Shown: positions 25,825-35,965, numbered from the stretch's first letter. The stretch: 64,000 bases of DNA from Halobacteriales archaeon (GCA_007118145.1 SKSD01000030.1:1-64000), one strand, 5' to 3'. Notes: generated from the letters alone by a model not told the origin. Program-made: numbers and translations.

Positions 25825-26871
25825 ATGGAACGTGGGACATCGGGTGCGTCAGGGGTCGATAGCGGCCGTCGTACCTTTCTCTCGCTCGTAGGTGCAACGG
25901 CACTCGCCGGTCTCGCAGGTTGTATCACACGTGGTCAGCCCAGCGAGCTGCGTGGGAGCTTCGTCATCGACGGGAGCAATACGGTCTTCCCTCATGGTTC
26001 GGCCATCGCCGAGGAGTTCATGTGGCGAAACAACCGCGTGATCATCTCTGCTCGTGGCTCGGGCACCGGTGCTGGTTTTCAGCGATTTTGTACCAGGGAG
26101 ACCCAGTTCCAAAACGCCAGTCGGGCGATTCTCCCTGATGAGGAGGCACGCTGTGAGCAACGTAGCGTCGAGTGGGTCGAACTCGAGGCATTGCTCGACG
26201 GTATCGCCATCTGGGTGCACCCCACGAATGACTGGTGTGACTGCCTCACCACACAACAACTCCGCGAGATATGGCAACGCGGCTCGACAGTACGACAATG
26301 GAGTGATATCGATCCGACCTGGCCTGATCGCAGTATCGATCTCTACGGACGTGACTCTGCCTCGGGGACGTTCGATTACTTCACCAATGCGATTAACGGT
26401 GAGTACGGCAACATCAGGAGAGATTACTCCGGGACGCCTGATACCAACCAGATCGTCCGAGGCGTGAGCGGTAACCGATTCGCCATGGGCTTTGGCGGGG
26501 CGGGATACTACTACGAGAACGAGGACGACCTCAAACTCGTCGGAGTCGATGCGGGCGACGGCTGTGTCATCCCGACCCGTGAGACGATCGAGGACGCCAG
26601 CTACAGACCACTCTCACGGCCTATGTTCGTCTACGTCCGTAAGGATGCACTCGCGAGGCAGGTGATTCGTGCGTTCGCCAGGTTCTACTTCCAGGAGGTC
26701 GATGAGGAGGGTTACAGACAGGCAGATCGAGCCGGTATCCGTGATCCAGATGAGCGACTCACCTGGACACAGTGGGCGGCACGTCGAGTCGGGTTCTACG
26801 CCATCGATGATGACCGACTCGGCGAGGGTGAGGCCGCTCTCGAGGCGGCCATCGATGAGGTGATCGGATGA
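25825..26871 (+). CDS. pstS: Phosphate ABC transporter substrate-binding lipoprotein
   Basis: A 348-residue periplasmic-type phosphate-binding protein. Export is by Tat (R15-R16-T-F-L-S) with lipobox AGLAGC, so C33 is probably lipid-modified and anchors the protein outside. The phosphate site follows the PstS pattern: DGSNTVFPHGSAIAEEF, ARGSGTGAGFQRFC, GRDSASGTFDYFT. Five further cysteines are present in the mature part (FCTRE, ARCEQ, WCDCL, GCVIP), which is unusual for a halophile exoprotein. It is the first gene of the pst operon, overlapping pstC by 4 nt. Confidence 0.93.
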   Translation: MERGTSGASGVDSGRRTFLSLVGATALAGLAGCITRGQPSELRGSFVIDGSNTVFPHGSAIAEEFMWRNNRVIISARGSGTGAGFQRFCTRETQFQNASRAILPDEEARCEQRSVEWVELEALLDGIAIWVHPTNDWCDCLTTQQLREIWQRGSTVRQWSDIDPTWPDRSIDLYGRDSASGTFDYFTNAINGEYGNIRRDYSGTPDTNQIVRGVSGNRFAMGFGGAGYYYENEDDLKLVGVDAGDGCVIPTRETIEDASYRPLSRPMFVYVRKDALARQVIRAFARFYFQEVDEEGYRQADRAGIRDPDERLTWTQWAARRVGFYAIDDDRLGEGEAALEAAIDEVIG

Positions 26872-27791
26872 GCACGGCTGACGAGGTAGACCTCAGCCAC
26901 GGTGGCTCGAGACGTGAGCACCGCGTGGACAGTCTCGTCCGATGGGTCTTCTTCATCTGCGCACTCCTCACCATCCTGACGACAGTCGGCATCATCCTCG
27001 TCCTCGTCCAGGGGGCAGTCACGTTCTTCCTCGATGTCTCCATCATCGAGTACTTCACCTCGATCGACTGGGCACCACTCGATGCCGACCCGAGCTTTGG
27101 CATCTGGCCACTCATCTGGGGAACCCTCGTCATCACTGTCGGTTCAGCCCTCATCGCCGTCCCGATCGGCACGCTGACGGCCATCTACCTGAGTGAGTAC
27201 GCCTCCGACCAGACCCGGTCGGTGTTGAAACCACTGCTCGAGATCCTCGCTGGCATCCCCACAATCGTCTACGGGTTCTTCGCCCTCTCGTTCATCACAC
27301 CGCAGATCCAGCGTGTCTTCCCAGACACAGGGACGTTCAACGCACTCGCTGGTGCCATCGTCGTAGGGATCATGATCATCCCGATGGTTTCATCGCTCTC
27401 TGAGGATGCCATGCATGCCGTCCCAGACGACCTTCGTCAGGCGGCGTACGGCCTTGGTGCGACGCGATTCGATGTCTCGACGAACGTCGTCGTCCCGGCT
27501 GCCCTATCGGGAATCGTCGCTGCGTACATCCTCGCCATCTCACGGGCGATTGGCGAGACGATGGCTGTGACACTCGCGGCGGGGATGCGTCCACAGATCA
27601 CGACCAACCCACTTGAGCCGATCCAGACGATGACTGCCTACATGGTCCAGGTCGGCACGGGAGACCTCTCTGTGGGATCGATCGGATATCAGAGTCTGTT
27701 CGCCGTCGGCCTGACGCTGTTTGCCATGACGCTCGCGATGAACCTGGTCAGCCTGTGGATCAAGGGCCGGTATCGTGAGGTGTACCGATGA
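26868..27791 (+). CDS. pstC: Phosphate ABC transporter permease PstC
   Basis: A 307-residue inner-membrane permease with six hydrophobic helices. The ABC-permease EAA loop reads [44 protein letters not shown] (quoted by its parts, about 184-228). [11 protein letters not shown] is a PstC/PstA-specific stretch. Its start and stop overlap neighbours by 4 nt each (ATGA), so translation is coupled through pstSCA. Confidence 0.93.
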   Translation: MSTADEVDLSHGGSRREHRVDSLVRWVFFICALLTILTTVGIILVLVQGAVTFFLDVSIIEYFTSIDWAPLDADPSFGIWPLIWGTLVITVGSALIAVPIGTLTAIYLSEYASDQTRSVLKPLLEILAGIPTIVYGFFALSFITPQIQRVFPDTGTFNALAGAIVVGIMIIPMVSSLSEDAMHAVPDDLRQAAYGLGATRFDVSTNVVVPAALSGIVAAYILAISRAIGETMAVTLAAGMRPQITTNPLEPIQTMTAYMVQVGTGDLSVGSIGYQSLFAVGLTLFAMTLAMNLVSLWIKGRYREVYR

Positions 27792-28732
27792 GTCAGCGAT
27801 ATATCGATGAGGAAGGCTTCGCGATCGAAGGTGACAACCTCGACCGTAAGCGGTTCTATGGGAAGATATTCGTCGGTGTGTGTTTCGTGTCTGCGATCAT
27901 CGGCGTGATCGCCCTCGGGTTGCTCATCGCCGATGTCATCAATGAGGCATGGGGCTGGCTCGACTGGACGTTCCTCACGTATCCGCCATCGCAACTGATC
28001 GAGAACTACCTGCCAGACGGACGCGGTGCGGGTATCTTTCCAGCGCTGATCGGGTCGATCATCCTGATCGCACTGACGGCGATCTTCACTATCCTCCTCG
28101 GTGTCGGTGCGGCGATTTATCTCGAGGAGTACGCACCCCAGTCACGTCTGACGAGCCTTATCGAGGCGAACATCGCCAATCTCGCTGGTGTCCCGTCGAT
28201 CGTGTATGGCCTCCTCGGCCTCGCACTGTTCGTCCGTGCCTTCCAGATGGGGTCGAGCCTGATTGCCGGTGCGCTGACGCTCACACTGTTGATCCTCCCG
28301 ATCGTCATCGTCGCCAGTCAGGAGGCGATCCGAGCCGTCCCTGACTCACGGCGACAGGCTGCCTTCGGTGTCGGTGCGACCAAGTGGGAGGTCATCCGCG
28401 ATGTGGTGCTCCCGTCTGCCCTACCCGGGATCATGACGGGGACTATCCTATCGCTCTCGCGGGCGATCGGTGAGACGGCACCCATCCTCATGATCGGTGC
28501 TGCGACGACGATGTTCGCCCCTCCGATCCGCGATGGCCCGTACGGGACGCAACTGCCCGACCTATTCGGGCCGTTCTCTGCGATGCCGATGCAGATATTC
28601 GACTGGGCGACCCTCCCACAGGAGGGCTTTCAACACGTGGCTGCGGCCGGTATCGTGGTGTTATTGACTGTCTTGCTCTCCATGAATGCCCTTGCCATCT
28701 ACATTCGATACCGTTACGAAACCAAGACCTGA
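27788..28732 (+). CDS. pstA: Phosphate ABC transporter permease PstA
   Basis: A 314-residue permease pairing with PstC in the membrane. [14 protein letters not shown], then the EAA loop [21 protein letters not shown] and [26 protein letters not shown] are characteristic of PstA. Six transmembrane helices are expected. It overlaps pstC by 4 nt and is 3 nt from pstB. Confidence 0.94.
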   Translation: MSQRYIDEEGFAIEGDNLDRKRFYGKIFVGVCFVSAIIGVIALGLLIADVINEAWGWLDWTFLTYPPSQLIENYLPDGRGAGIFPALIGSIILIALTAIFTILLGVGAAIYLEEYAPQSRLTSLIEANIANLAGVPSIVYGLLGLALFVRAFQMGSSLIAGALTLTLLILPIVIVASQEAIRAVPDSRRQAAFGVGATKWEVIRDVVLPSALPGIMTGTILSLSRAIGETAPILMIGAATTMFAPPIRDGPYGTQLPDLFGPFSAMPMQIFDWATLPQEGFQHVAAAGIVVLLTVLLSMNALAIYIRYRYETKT

Positions 28733-28735
28733 ACC

Positions 28736-29566
28736 ATGTCACTAGTAGACGCCGTGACTGACCGCTTCGCCACCGACCTCAGAGCAGAATCGACGCGTGA
28801 GCCACCTGCAGATCCAGATACGATCATCGAAGCAAGAGATCTCTCGGTATACTACGGTGAGACGCTCGCGATCGACTCCGTGTCGATGCGTATCCCCGAG
28901 CGTCAGGTGACGGCCATCATCGGCCCATCCGGCTGTGGTAAATCCACCTTCCTCAGGTCGATCAACCGGATGAACGACCTCGTCCAGGGAGCCCGTGTCG
29001 AGGGTGAATTGCACTTTAAAGGCAAGAACGTCTACGATGAGGACGTCGACCCGGTCGCCCTCCGTCGACTCATCGGTATGGTCTTCCAACGGCCGAACCC
29101 CTTCCCGAAGTCGATCTACGATAACGTCGCTTATGGGTTGCGTATCCAGGATAAGGACGACAACCTCGACGAGCGTGTCGAGCAGGCGCTCAGACAGGCC
29201 GCCCTCTGGGACGAGGTGAACGACCAGCTCGACAAGAACGGGCTCGACCTCTCCGGCGGTCAGCAACAGCGCCTGTGTATCGCTCGTGCCATCGCGACCG
29301 ACCCTGAGGTGATCCTCATGGACGAACCGGCGAGTGCACTCGACCCGGTCGCCACCGCACAGATCGAAGATCTCATCGACGACCTCGCTCGTGACTACAC
29401 CGTCATCATCGTCACCCATAACATGCAACAGGCGGCACGCATCTCAGACAAGACGGCGGTCTTCCTGACCGGTGGCGAACTCGTCGAATTCGGGGATACC
29501 TCACAGATCTTCTCCGATCCGGAGAACGAACGTGTCGAGGCGTACATCACGGGCAGGTTCGGCTGA
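28736..29566 (+). CDS. pstB: Phosphate ABC transporter ATP-binding protein
   Basis: A 276-residue ATPase. Walker A is GPSGCGKST (63-71), the Q-loop is [15 protein letters not shown], the signature is [14 protein letters not shown], and Walker B is [13 protein letters not shown]; the switch His is in VTHNMQQA. The VFQ-x-P-N-P-F-P-K-S-I stretch is diagnostic of PstB. It energises phosphate import with PstC/PstA and completes the operon. Confidence 0.95.
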   Translation: MSLVDAVTDRFATDLRAESTREPPADPDTIIEARDLSVYYGETLAIDSVSMRIPERQVTAIIGPSGCGKSTFLRSINRMNDLVQGARVEGELHFKGKNVYDEDVDPVALRRLIGMVFQRPNPFPKSIYDNVAYGLRIQDKDDNLDERVEQALRQAALWDEVNDQLDKNGLDLSGGQQQRLCIARAIATDPEVILMDEPASALDPVATAQIEDLIDDLARDYTVIIVTHNMQQAARISDKTAVFLTGGELVEFGDTSQIFSDPENERVEAYITGRFG

Positions 29567-29693
29567 CCATGAGCGATGCCATCCAGGGTGTGCCACGAGA
29601 CACAGCGCCAGTAGATCGATTCGGCTGATGCATTTGACAGAACACTCTGCCAGAGGTCGAGGCTTTTTATGAGAGAATACCCTGGGGATAGCC

Positions 29694-31361
29694 ATGGCAC
29701 GTCGCCCGATCTTTCTCCTCCTTGGGTTCATCTGCGTTGGTGGGCTTCTCGTTGTCGGCGGAGTTGCGCTGTTTTCGAATGATGCCGGTGCGTCTGATGG
29801 TGATGGGTTCATCCAGCCCTGTGCGGCCGAACCACCGGCTGATTTTGCCGACCCCCCCGAGGGTAACGAGACCATCGGCTGGTTCGACGGCTACTGGTAC
29901 AACGAACCACTCGATATCGATACCGAGGACGGGATTACACAGGAGGAACTCGAGCGGTTGAGCAAGCGGACAGCAGCACGCTTTGAGGCACTTCGCTGTA
30001 TCACCTTCGATCGCTTACCCCCGGTCGAGATCATGACGCGTGATGAGTTCGCGAATCAGACGGAACAGGATTTCGCCGAGGTTGATGAGTCGACCAGGCT
30101 GTTCGACAATGCGAAGCTCGCCACGTTGTTGACCGTCGGTCACGATGAGGACTCGATCGATGTCCGGATGGCAAACCGACAGGTGACCGTCGGTGGCTAT
30201 TACAACTTCGTCGAGGAGCATATCGCCATCATCACGGACGACCCAGAACGGCTTCTCATCGACGAAGAGATTCTCGCACACGAACTCGGTCATGCGGTAC
30301 AGGATCAGTGGTTCAATCTCGAGGAGTATAACCGGACGCTCCACGATGTCGACAAGGGCAAGCTCGGCGTCATCGAGGGTGATGTACACCTGATCGAGCA
30401 TCGATACCTGCAGATGTGCGAGGAGGGTCTGTGGGAGGAGGAGTGTCTCGCCGAGGACTTCGACTCAGCGCCAGCTGGTGAGCTGGCCAACTGGGCGCTT
30501 TACTTCATGAACTTCCAGCCCTACAGTGACGGACCGGCGTTCATCGAACATATCTACGATCAGGGTGGTTGGGATGCGGTCAACGCACTCTACGATGAGA
30601 TGCCCGACTCATCAACGTACATCATCCACCCCGAGACATACGGTGAGACAACATTCGCAGACCTCGAGGTAAACGACCGCAGTGATGCTGACTGGGAGCG
30701 CCTCACGTTCGATGGCGCTCCTGACTATCAGGTGATCGGGGAGGGTGGCATGGCGTCGATATTCTTCGCACCACCGTACGAGACGAACGGTGCCATCGAG
30801 ATCATCCCACAACACGAGTTCCTCAACCTGATCTTCGAGGACGGGGAGACTCAGGTAGATCCGTTCAATCCTGTCGATTATGAGCACGATGCGACCGATG
30901 GGTGGGTGGGTGACCGACTCTACGTCTACTCGAACGATGTCAACGATACCGCGGCCGTCTGGAAGATCGCTTGGGAGGATGAGTCCGATCTCGATGCATT
31001 CCTCGACACGTACGAGCAGCTCATTGAGTACCGCCAGGGCGAACGCAAGTCGGAGTATGACAACGTCTACGTCTTCGATGATCAGAGCAACTTCGACATG
31101 GCGATGGTGCTCCATGCTGAGGGTGATCGCCTCTGGATCGTGACCGCACCGACGGTGAACGATCTCGACGCAGTCCATGCCGATGTCGAGTTTCTCGCCA
31201 CCGATGAGATGACACCGACGCCGACCCCTGAGCCGACACCGACGGACACACCGGCCCCTACGGTAACCCCCACACCACCGGATGAACAACCTGGGTTCGG
31301 CGCCGTCGTGGCAATCGTCGCCATCGCCCTCGGGGCATTGTTGGCTGTTCGTCGCCGATAG
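29694..31361 (+). CDS. Hvo_1808-family surface protein with HExxH motif
   Basis: A 555-residue exported, wall-anchored protein. An N-terminal hydrophobic segment (FLLLGFICVGGLLVVGGVAL, residues 7-26) is a signal/anchor. H196-E-L-G-H200 (LAHELGHAVQDQWF) is a zinc-metallopeptidase-type site. The C-terminus has a PTPTPEPTPTDTP linker, then PGF and a hydrophobic helix ending RRR, the PGF-CTERM signal removed by archaeosortase with lipid attachment. The Hvo_1808 family is known from haloarchaeal surfaces but has no proven activity. It is monocistronic. Confidence 0.85.
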   Translation: MARRPIFLLLGFICVGGLLVVGGVALFSNDAGASDGDGFIQPCAAEPPADFADPPEGNETIGWFDGYWYNEPLDIDTEDGITQEELERLSKRTAARFEALRCITFDRLPPVEIMTRDEFANQTEQDFAEVDESTRLFDNAKLATLLTVGHDEDSIDVRMANRQVTVGGYYNFVEEHIAIITDDPERLLIDEEILAHELGHAVQDQWFNLEEYNRTLHDVDKGKLGVIEGDVHLIEHRYLQMCEEGLWEEECLAEDFDSAPAGELANWALYFMNFQPYSDGPAFIEHIYDQGGWDAVNALYDEMPDSSTYIIHPETYGETTFADLEVNDRSDADWERLTFDGAPDYQVIGEGGMASIFFAPPYETNGAIEIIPQHEFLNLIFEDGETQVDPFNPVDYEHDATDGWVGDRLYVYSNDVNDTAAVWKIAWEDESDLDAFLDTYEQLIEYRQGERKSEYDNVYVFDDQSNFDMAMVLHAEGDRLWIVTAPTVNDLDAVHADVEFLATDEMTPTPTPEPTPTDTPAPTVTPTPPDEQPGFGAVVAIVAIALGALLAVRRR

Positions 31362-31430
31362 CATGCCGTTGGCCGTGTTTCGACGGGGTCACCAGCTACG
31401 GCGAGACGATAGTGTGTCCGTTGTGTTGAA

Positions 31431-31877
31431 CTACCTTACAGAAGGTTCGATGATGCCCAGTTGTTGCATCACCCCAAGGTAGTCTGTCTGTCCGTGTTCC
31501 TCGGCGATTTTGCCATCTCGAACGGTGAAGACGGTCGTACCTGTATAGTGCATCTTCTCGCCTGATGACGCAGGGAGGACGCCGTGGGGCAACTCCCATC
31601 TGCGTCCGGTGTGCGTTCCGCCCCCTTCCCAGCGGGCGACCACCTGATCCCCGTCAGCGATCAACGCATCGGTGATGTCAAACCTGCCATGTGGGAATAT
31701 CTCCTGAAAGCCAATAATGCGCTCCTTGACCGCTTTTCGACCGTGGACCTCACCTGCAAGCGGATAGTACCATCGAATATCTTCTGTGGCCAGCTCGTCG
31801 ACGATATCCGGGTTTAATTCACCCCAGTACTCGGTGAACCAGCGTGAGACGATCGATTTGTTCGTTGCTTCCTTCAC
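31431..31877 (-). CDS. SnoaL-like polyketide-cyclase/ester-cyclase fold protein
   Basis: A 148-residue protein with the NTF2/SnoaL cone fold: NKSIVSRWFTEYWGELNPDIVDELATEDIRWYYP at the start, GRKAVKERIIGFQEIFPHGRFDITDALIADGDQVVARWEGGGTHTG in the middle, and TVFTVRDGKIAEEHGQTDYLGVMQQLG at the end (each quoted in part). Such proteins are often annotated as ester cyclases, but most haloarchaeal members have no known substrate. It stands alone with a 435-bp upstream gap. Confidence 0.78.
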   Translation of the reverse strand: MKEATNKSIVSRWFTEYWGELNPDIVDELATEDIRWYYPLAGEVHGRKAVKERIIGFQEIFPHGRFDITDALIADGDQVVARWEGGGTHTGRRWELPHGVLPASSGEKMHYTGTTVFTVRDGKIAEEHGQTDYLGVMQQLGIIEPSVR

Positions 31878-32312
31878 GGGTTACGCTCCGTCAGTTGCTA
31901 CCCGGACGACCCATATGTACGTACGCGATGAAAGTCGTGCACCCGGTGCATATCTCGCGGACCATGCGCGAGATCATACGAGATATATATCCAGTATGTG
32001 TCACGAACAACCCTCCCAAGCTATCTAGCTGACCGGTCGATTGTTGAGGGTGTGCACATGTGGATAGAACAGGCTCACATGTGCCTCATGACGTGTCTCG
32101 GCCCTTGTAGCCGTTCACCATGTATCACCGTTTGTGCACATTTGTGGTGATTGCCTGCAGTCTCACTACGGCTGGCTTGGCTCTATCTGGAGTACACAGC
32201 TGTGCGATGGACTTGACCAGACCATCGGGCACGTCGACTTCAAGGCATGGACTGGTGTTCGGTGGAAGGGTGAGTCAATATAAGCGAAAACCCACAGTCA
32301 GAGACAGGACAT
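31878..32312. other. Intergenic region with three CACATGTG-like boxes
   Basis: No convincing gene in 435 bp. It holds the promoter of the minus-strand SnoaL gene and the 3' end of metF. Three related near-palindromes are visible: TGTGCACATGTGG (32051-32063), CTCACATGTGCC (32074-32085) and TGTGCACATTTGTGG (32133-32147). AT-rich GAGATATATATCC at about 31979-31991 is a TATA candidate about 110 bp upstream of the SnoaL start. Confidence 0.4.
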
Positions 32313-33146
32313 TCACGAGAGTAGGTCGCGACGCCAGTGTTCGATATCGTCCACCTGGTTGAAGGTGTAGAGGTGGACGCCGGCGATATCGTAACGCGCC
32401 TGTCCTGCGTACGGTGAGAGTCCCTCGATGAGGGCGTCAGGCTCATACCGCCCCTTCGCACCGAGCATCTGTCTGAGCATCCCGAGGATGCCGGTCGTCT
32501 TTTTGACGAATCGGATGGAGTCACCCACACCCACCTTTCGAGAGATCGATAGCATGCGCTGGTACTGCATGACGCCCGGGATACCGACATAGACGGGTAG
32601 TTCGATACCTAATCCTCGGATATCTTCGATCCACCGGATGATATCGGTCGGATCGAAACACAGCTGCGTGACGATGTACGTGGCATATGGCTCCTTCTTC
32701 TGTAGCTCGTCGATGAGAGTGTCGTCATCGATGATGGGGTGTCCCTCGGGATAGCCGGTGATACCCACCTCGGGGAAGGAGTACCCTCGCTCGTCGAGAT
32801 CGGTCAGGAGCTGATATGACGAATCATACGGTCCGAGTGGCTCTTCGTTATCACCCCCTGGGACGAAGAGATCCTCGATACCGGCATCTGAGAGGCGCGT
32901 GGCCACCTCCTCGAGGTGGGCTTCACTCTCGACTGCACGTGCGGCGATATGTGGGATCGTCTCGAACCCACGCTCAGCTGTACGGACCGACTGGTCGACC
33001 GTCAGCTCGAGGCCCTTTTCAGGCGACGCCGTGATGGCCACCTTCGCACCATCAGGGAGCTTGGTGAGCTCGTCCTCGAAACCCATGAAGGGCAGCAGTT
33101 CGTAACGTGGGGCTGAGAGCAGGTGGCTGATGGCATCGTTGGACAT
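32313..33146 (-). CDS. metF: Methylenetetrahydrofolate reductase (MetF-type)
   Basis: A 277-residue TIM-barrel flavoprotein interconverting methylene-THF and methyl-THF. Recognisable parts are a strand KVAITASPEKGLELTVDQSV, the IPHIAARAVES segment (matching the MTHFR H-x-x-x-R motif), DLFVPGGDNEEPLGPYDS (the family's GGD), EVGITGYPEGHP and YIVTQLCFDPTDIIRWIEDI. Length fits bacterial MetF. In the C1 context it could run in the oxidative direction, feeding methyl groups into methylene-THF. It is 63 nt after the dihydrofolate reductase gene, same strand, so thyA-folA-metF look like an operon. Confidence 0.82.
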   Translation of the reverse strand: MSNDAISHLLSAPRYELLPFMGFEDELTKLPDGAKVAITASPEKGLELTVDQSVRTAERGFETIPHIAARAVESEAHLEEVATRLSDAGIEDLFVPGGDNEEPLGPYDSSYQLLTDLDERGYSFPEVGITGYPEGHPIIDDDTLIDELQKKEPYATYIVTQLCFDPTDIIRWIEDIRGLGIELPVYVGIPGVMQYQRMLSISRKVGVGDSIRFVKKTTGILGMLRQMLGAKGRYEPDALIEGLSPYAGQARYDIAGVHLYTFNQVDDIEHWRRDLLS

Positions 33147-33209
33147 CGCTCGTCATTCACCGACTTCCACCGCCGATGCCTTAAAGACGCAGACAACCCA
33201 GCAAAGACA

Positions 33210-33770
33210 TCACTCAACCTGACTGGGAGGTCGGTCCGACCGTCTCCGACGGTAGGTGACAAACGTGAGTGGGTCGTCATGTGTCCGGTCGGCGATCTCC
33301 CATACCTCGGTGTCGATGACCGGGAAGGTTGTGTCACCGTCGAACCTACCGGGTACCTCCGTGATGATGAGACCATCCGCCTCGGGGAGGAACTGTTCGT
33401 AGATGCTCGCCCCTCCGATGACGTACGCCGTTGATGCACCGGTCTCACCGGCTCGAGCGATCGCAGCATCGATACTCGATGCAACGAGGATATCCGTCTC
33501 ACCATCAGGTCGGTCTGACACATCCACCACTGCACTTGCCACACGGCTGGTCAGGACGATATTGGTGCGGCCGTCGAGCGCGTGGCCGAGTCGGTCGACG
33601 ATGCTCTCGTAGGTCTTGCGACCCATGATGACCGGCGAGCCGAGCGTCACCTGTCGAAAGTGACGGAGGTCCTCGGGGTGGTGCCACGGGATGGACCCAT
33701 CATCACCGATCGTACCGTCCTCTGCCACCGCCGCGATGAGTACCAGTTCGAGGGTATCGCTCACGTTCAC
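33210..33770 (-). CDS. folA: Dihydrofolate reductase
   Basis: A 186-residue enzyme reducing dihydrofolate to tetrahydrofolate with NADPH. The N-terminus (LELVLIAAVAEDGTIGDDGSIPWHHPEDLRHFR, quoted in part) and PVIMGRKTYESI are classic, and ASTAYVIGGASIYEQFLPEADGLIITEVPG is the cofactor-binding GG region. The start is a GTG at 33770 that overlaps the thyA stop (GTGA), so translation is coupled to thymidylate synthase, which makes the dihydrofolate. Confidence 0.93.
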   Translation of the reverse strand: MNVSDTLELVLIAAVAEDGTIGDDGSIPWHHPEDLRHFRQVTLGSPVIMGRKTYESIVDRLGHALDGRTNIVLTSRVASAVVDVSDRPDGETDILVASSIDAAIARAGETGASTAYVIGGASIYEQFLPEADGLIITEVPGRFDGDTTFPVIDTEVWEIADRTHDDPLTFVTYRRRRSDRPPSQVE

Positions 33771-34762
33771 TCCGCGACGGCGAAGTGTAGCCGTGGGTGT
33801 GGATCGTATCCCGAGAGCGTCACGTCATCGACGCCGAGGTCATCCAGTGGCTTATCAGCAACCTCGACCGTCGGTAACGACCGTGGCTGACGGCTCAACT
33901 GCTCGAGTAGGTTGGGTATGTGATCGAAGCCCGCCTCACCCTCACCCTCCGCTGGTGCGACCGAGGTCAGCCAGTCACGTACCTCCAGGTACCCCTCGGG
34001 TTCGTCCACGGCCGCCACACGGGCTTGTACCTCCTCGAGATGGTCATCATACCATGCACCACGCTCGCCCGTCCCGCAGTAGATGTGTGCGTCGGTGAGA
34101 GAGTGGGCGAAGATACCCGGTTCGTATCCCACCTGCGCAGCCATCGTGAGCAACAACAGCGAGTAGGCGGCGATGTTGAACGGCACCCCGAGGGCGATAT
34201 CAGCCGAGCGTTGCTCGAGCTTTAGGTTGAGTGTCTCACCCTGGACATTGAAGGTATACGTGTAGTGACATGGCGGTAGCTTCGAGACAGCAGCGTTCGC
34301 CGGGTGCCACGCATTGACGACGATACGACGGGAGTGTGGCCTCTCCTCGAGGCTGTTGAGCACGTGAGCGATCTGGTCGAACGTCCCCTCATCGTTCACC
34401 GCTGGATGGTCCGCATCTGGCCATGCCTCGCCCGGGAGTCGGTTCGACGGGTCGGGGATGGGATAGCGACGCCAGAATCGGCCGTAGGCGGTCTGGAGAT
34501 GACCATCTCCGTCTGCCCACTCGTCCCAGATCGACGTATGCTTGCGTAACTCTCTGATGTGCTCCTCACCAGAGAGGTACCAGAAGAACTCATACAGCAT
34601 CGACTCCCAGTACATCTCCTTCGTCGTCAGGAGTGGAAAGCCCGCAGCCAGGTCGAGTTCGTACTCGTAGTGAAAGGTCGATATCGTGTCAACGGCGGTT
34701 CGATTCGGCTTGTACCCACCCGTGGTCAGGACGGTTTCGACGAGTGTCTGATAGTCGCGCAT
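33767..34762 (-). CDS. thyA: Thymidylate synthase (ThyA type)
   Basis: A 331-residue enzyme methylating dUMP with methylene-THF to give dTMP and dihydrofolate. The catalytic Cys is C165 in LPPCHYTYTFNV, followed by RSADIALGVPFNIAAYSLL; ILVNAWHPANAA lies before it. The ATG at 34762 (MRDYQTLVETVL) is preferred to an in-frame start 22 codons upstream. First gene of thyA-folA-metF; divergent from the MOT1 gene. Confidence 0.94.
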   Translation of the reverse strand: MRDYQTLVETVLTTGGYKPNRTAVDTISTFHYEYELDLAAGFPLLTTKEMYWESMLYEFFWYLSGEEHIRELRKHTSIWDEWADGDGHLQTAYGRFWRRYPIPDPSNRLPGEAWPDADHPAVNDEGTFDQIAHVLNSLEERPHSRRIVVNAWHPANAAVSKLPPCHYTYTFNVQGETLNLKLEQRSADIALGVPFNIAAYSLLLLTMAAQVGYEPGIFAHSLTDAHIYCGTGERGAWYDDHLEEVQARVAAVDEPEGYLEVRDWLTSVAPAEGEGEAGFDHIPNLLEQLSRQPRSLPTVEVADKPLDDLGVDDVTLSGYDPHPRLHFAVAE

Positions 34763-34867
34763 GTCCGTTGTCTGCGTAGTGTCACCCGGGGGGCTTAATG
34801 GTCGCTCTTCGGCTGGTGACCATCGCATCGAACAAGCCCTATCTACACCAGTCTCGAAATCCGAGCA

Positions 34868-35965
34868 ATGGCGGGGTTGATGCCCGAGCGTGGGACCGTT
34901 GACTTCTCTGTCGACGAGTTCACCGGTGCAGTCGGTGATGTTGCCGTTGTCCTCCCGCTCGTGGTGGCACTCGCGGCGCTCACCGAACTCTCACTTGCGG
35001 TGATGCTCGTGTGGTTCGGTATCTTCCAGATCGTCTTCGGTCTCTACTACGGCCTGCCAATATCGGTCGAGCCGATGAAGGTGCTCGCCGCACTCGCCAT
35101 CGCCGGTGCGCTCACCGCTGGCGAGTTGGCACTCGCCGGGATCGCCCTCGGGGTGGTTCTCATCCTCATCGGCGTACCACGCCTCCTCGACCGGGTGGGA
35201 TTCCTCTTTGGCGACCCGGTCGTCAGGGGTGTGCAACTCGCCGTGGCGTTCGTGTTGCTCGAGATCGCGATCGACCTCAGCCTCGATGATATCACACTTG
35301 CTGTAATCGGATTCGCCATCGCCATGCTTGTCATCGTTATCGGCTATCATACACTGAGTGCGATCGCTGTGATCGCCGTCGGTGGCGGGGTCGCCCTCTG
35401 GGTGGCTGGGATACCCTCGCCCGAACTCCCTGCGATGGGATTGGCTTACACCAGTGATGACCTCACCGTCTCACTCGCCGTCGCCGACGCTACTCTCGCC
35501 CAGCTGGCGATGACGATCGGCAACGCAGCCCTCGCGACATCGGTACTGCTCGGTGATCTGTACGAACGCGATATCTCCGCTGACCGGCTCTCGACAGGGA
35601 TGGGCGTGATGAACATCGTCTCTGTCCCACTCGGTGCACTCCCGATGTGCCATGGGAGCGGTGGCGTCGCCGGAAAGTACGCCTTCGGGGCACGCACCGG
35701 TGGGTCGAATATCTACCTCGGTATCGGCTACCTCCTCGCCGCCATCTTCGCAGTCGGTCTCGTCGTCGCGTTCCCACTCTCGATGCTCGGGGTGATACTC
35801 GTCATCGTCTCGCTCCAACTCGCGATGGTCAGTCTCAAGACTGAACAGCTGTGGCTCACCATCGGGGTGGGTGTACTCGGTGTGCTCACCAATATCGGTC
35901 TCGCCTTCCTGGTGGGTGTCGGTATCTATCTCATCTGGCGGTGGTACGGCGCCACAGATACCTGA
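34868..35965 (+). CDS. MOT1-type molybdate/sulfate transporter
   Basis: A 365-residue membrane protein with about ten to twelve hydrophobic helices. LPMCHGSGGVAGKYAFGARTGGSNIYLG near residue 255 is the MOT1 P-x-C-H-G-x-G-G-x-x-x-x-x-x-F-G-A-R-x-G signature, and YYGLPISVEPMKVLAALAIA is the matching N-terminal one. MOT1 proteins take up molybdate, sometimes sulfate. A molybdopterin formate dehydrogenase at 52907 could be a consumer. It is followed by the MttB gene 83 nt downstream in the same direction. Confidence 0.82.
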   Translation: MAGLMPERGTVDFSVDEFTGAVGDVAVVLPLVVALAALTELSLAVMLVWFGIFQIVFGLYYGLPISVEPMKVLAALAIAGALTAGELALAGIALGVVLILIGVPRLLDRVGFLFGDPVVRGVQLAVAFVLLEIAIDLSLDDITLAVIGFAIAMLVIVIGYHTLSAIAVIAVGGGVALWVAGIPSPELPAMGLAYTSDDLTVSLAVADATLAQLAMTIGNAALATSVLLGDLYERDISADRLSTGMGVMNIVSVPLGALPMCHGSGGVAGKYAFGARTGGSNIYLGIGYLLAAIFAVGLVVAFPLSMLGVILVIVSLQLAMVSLKTEQLWLTIGVGVLGVLTNIGLAFLVGVGIYLIWRWYGATDT

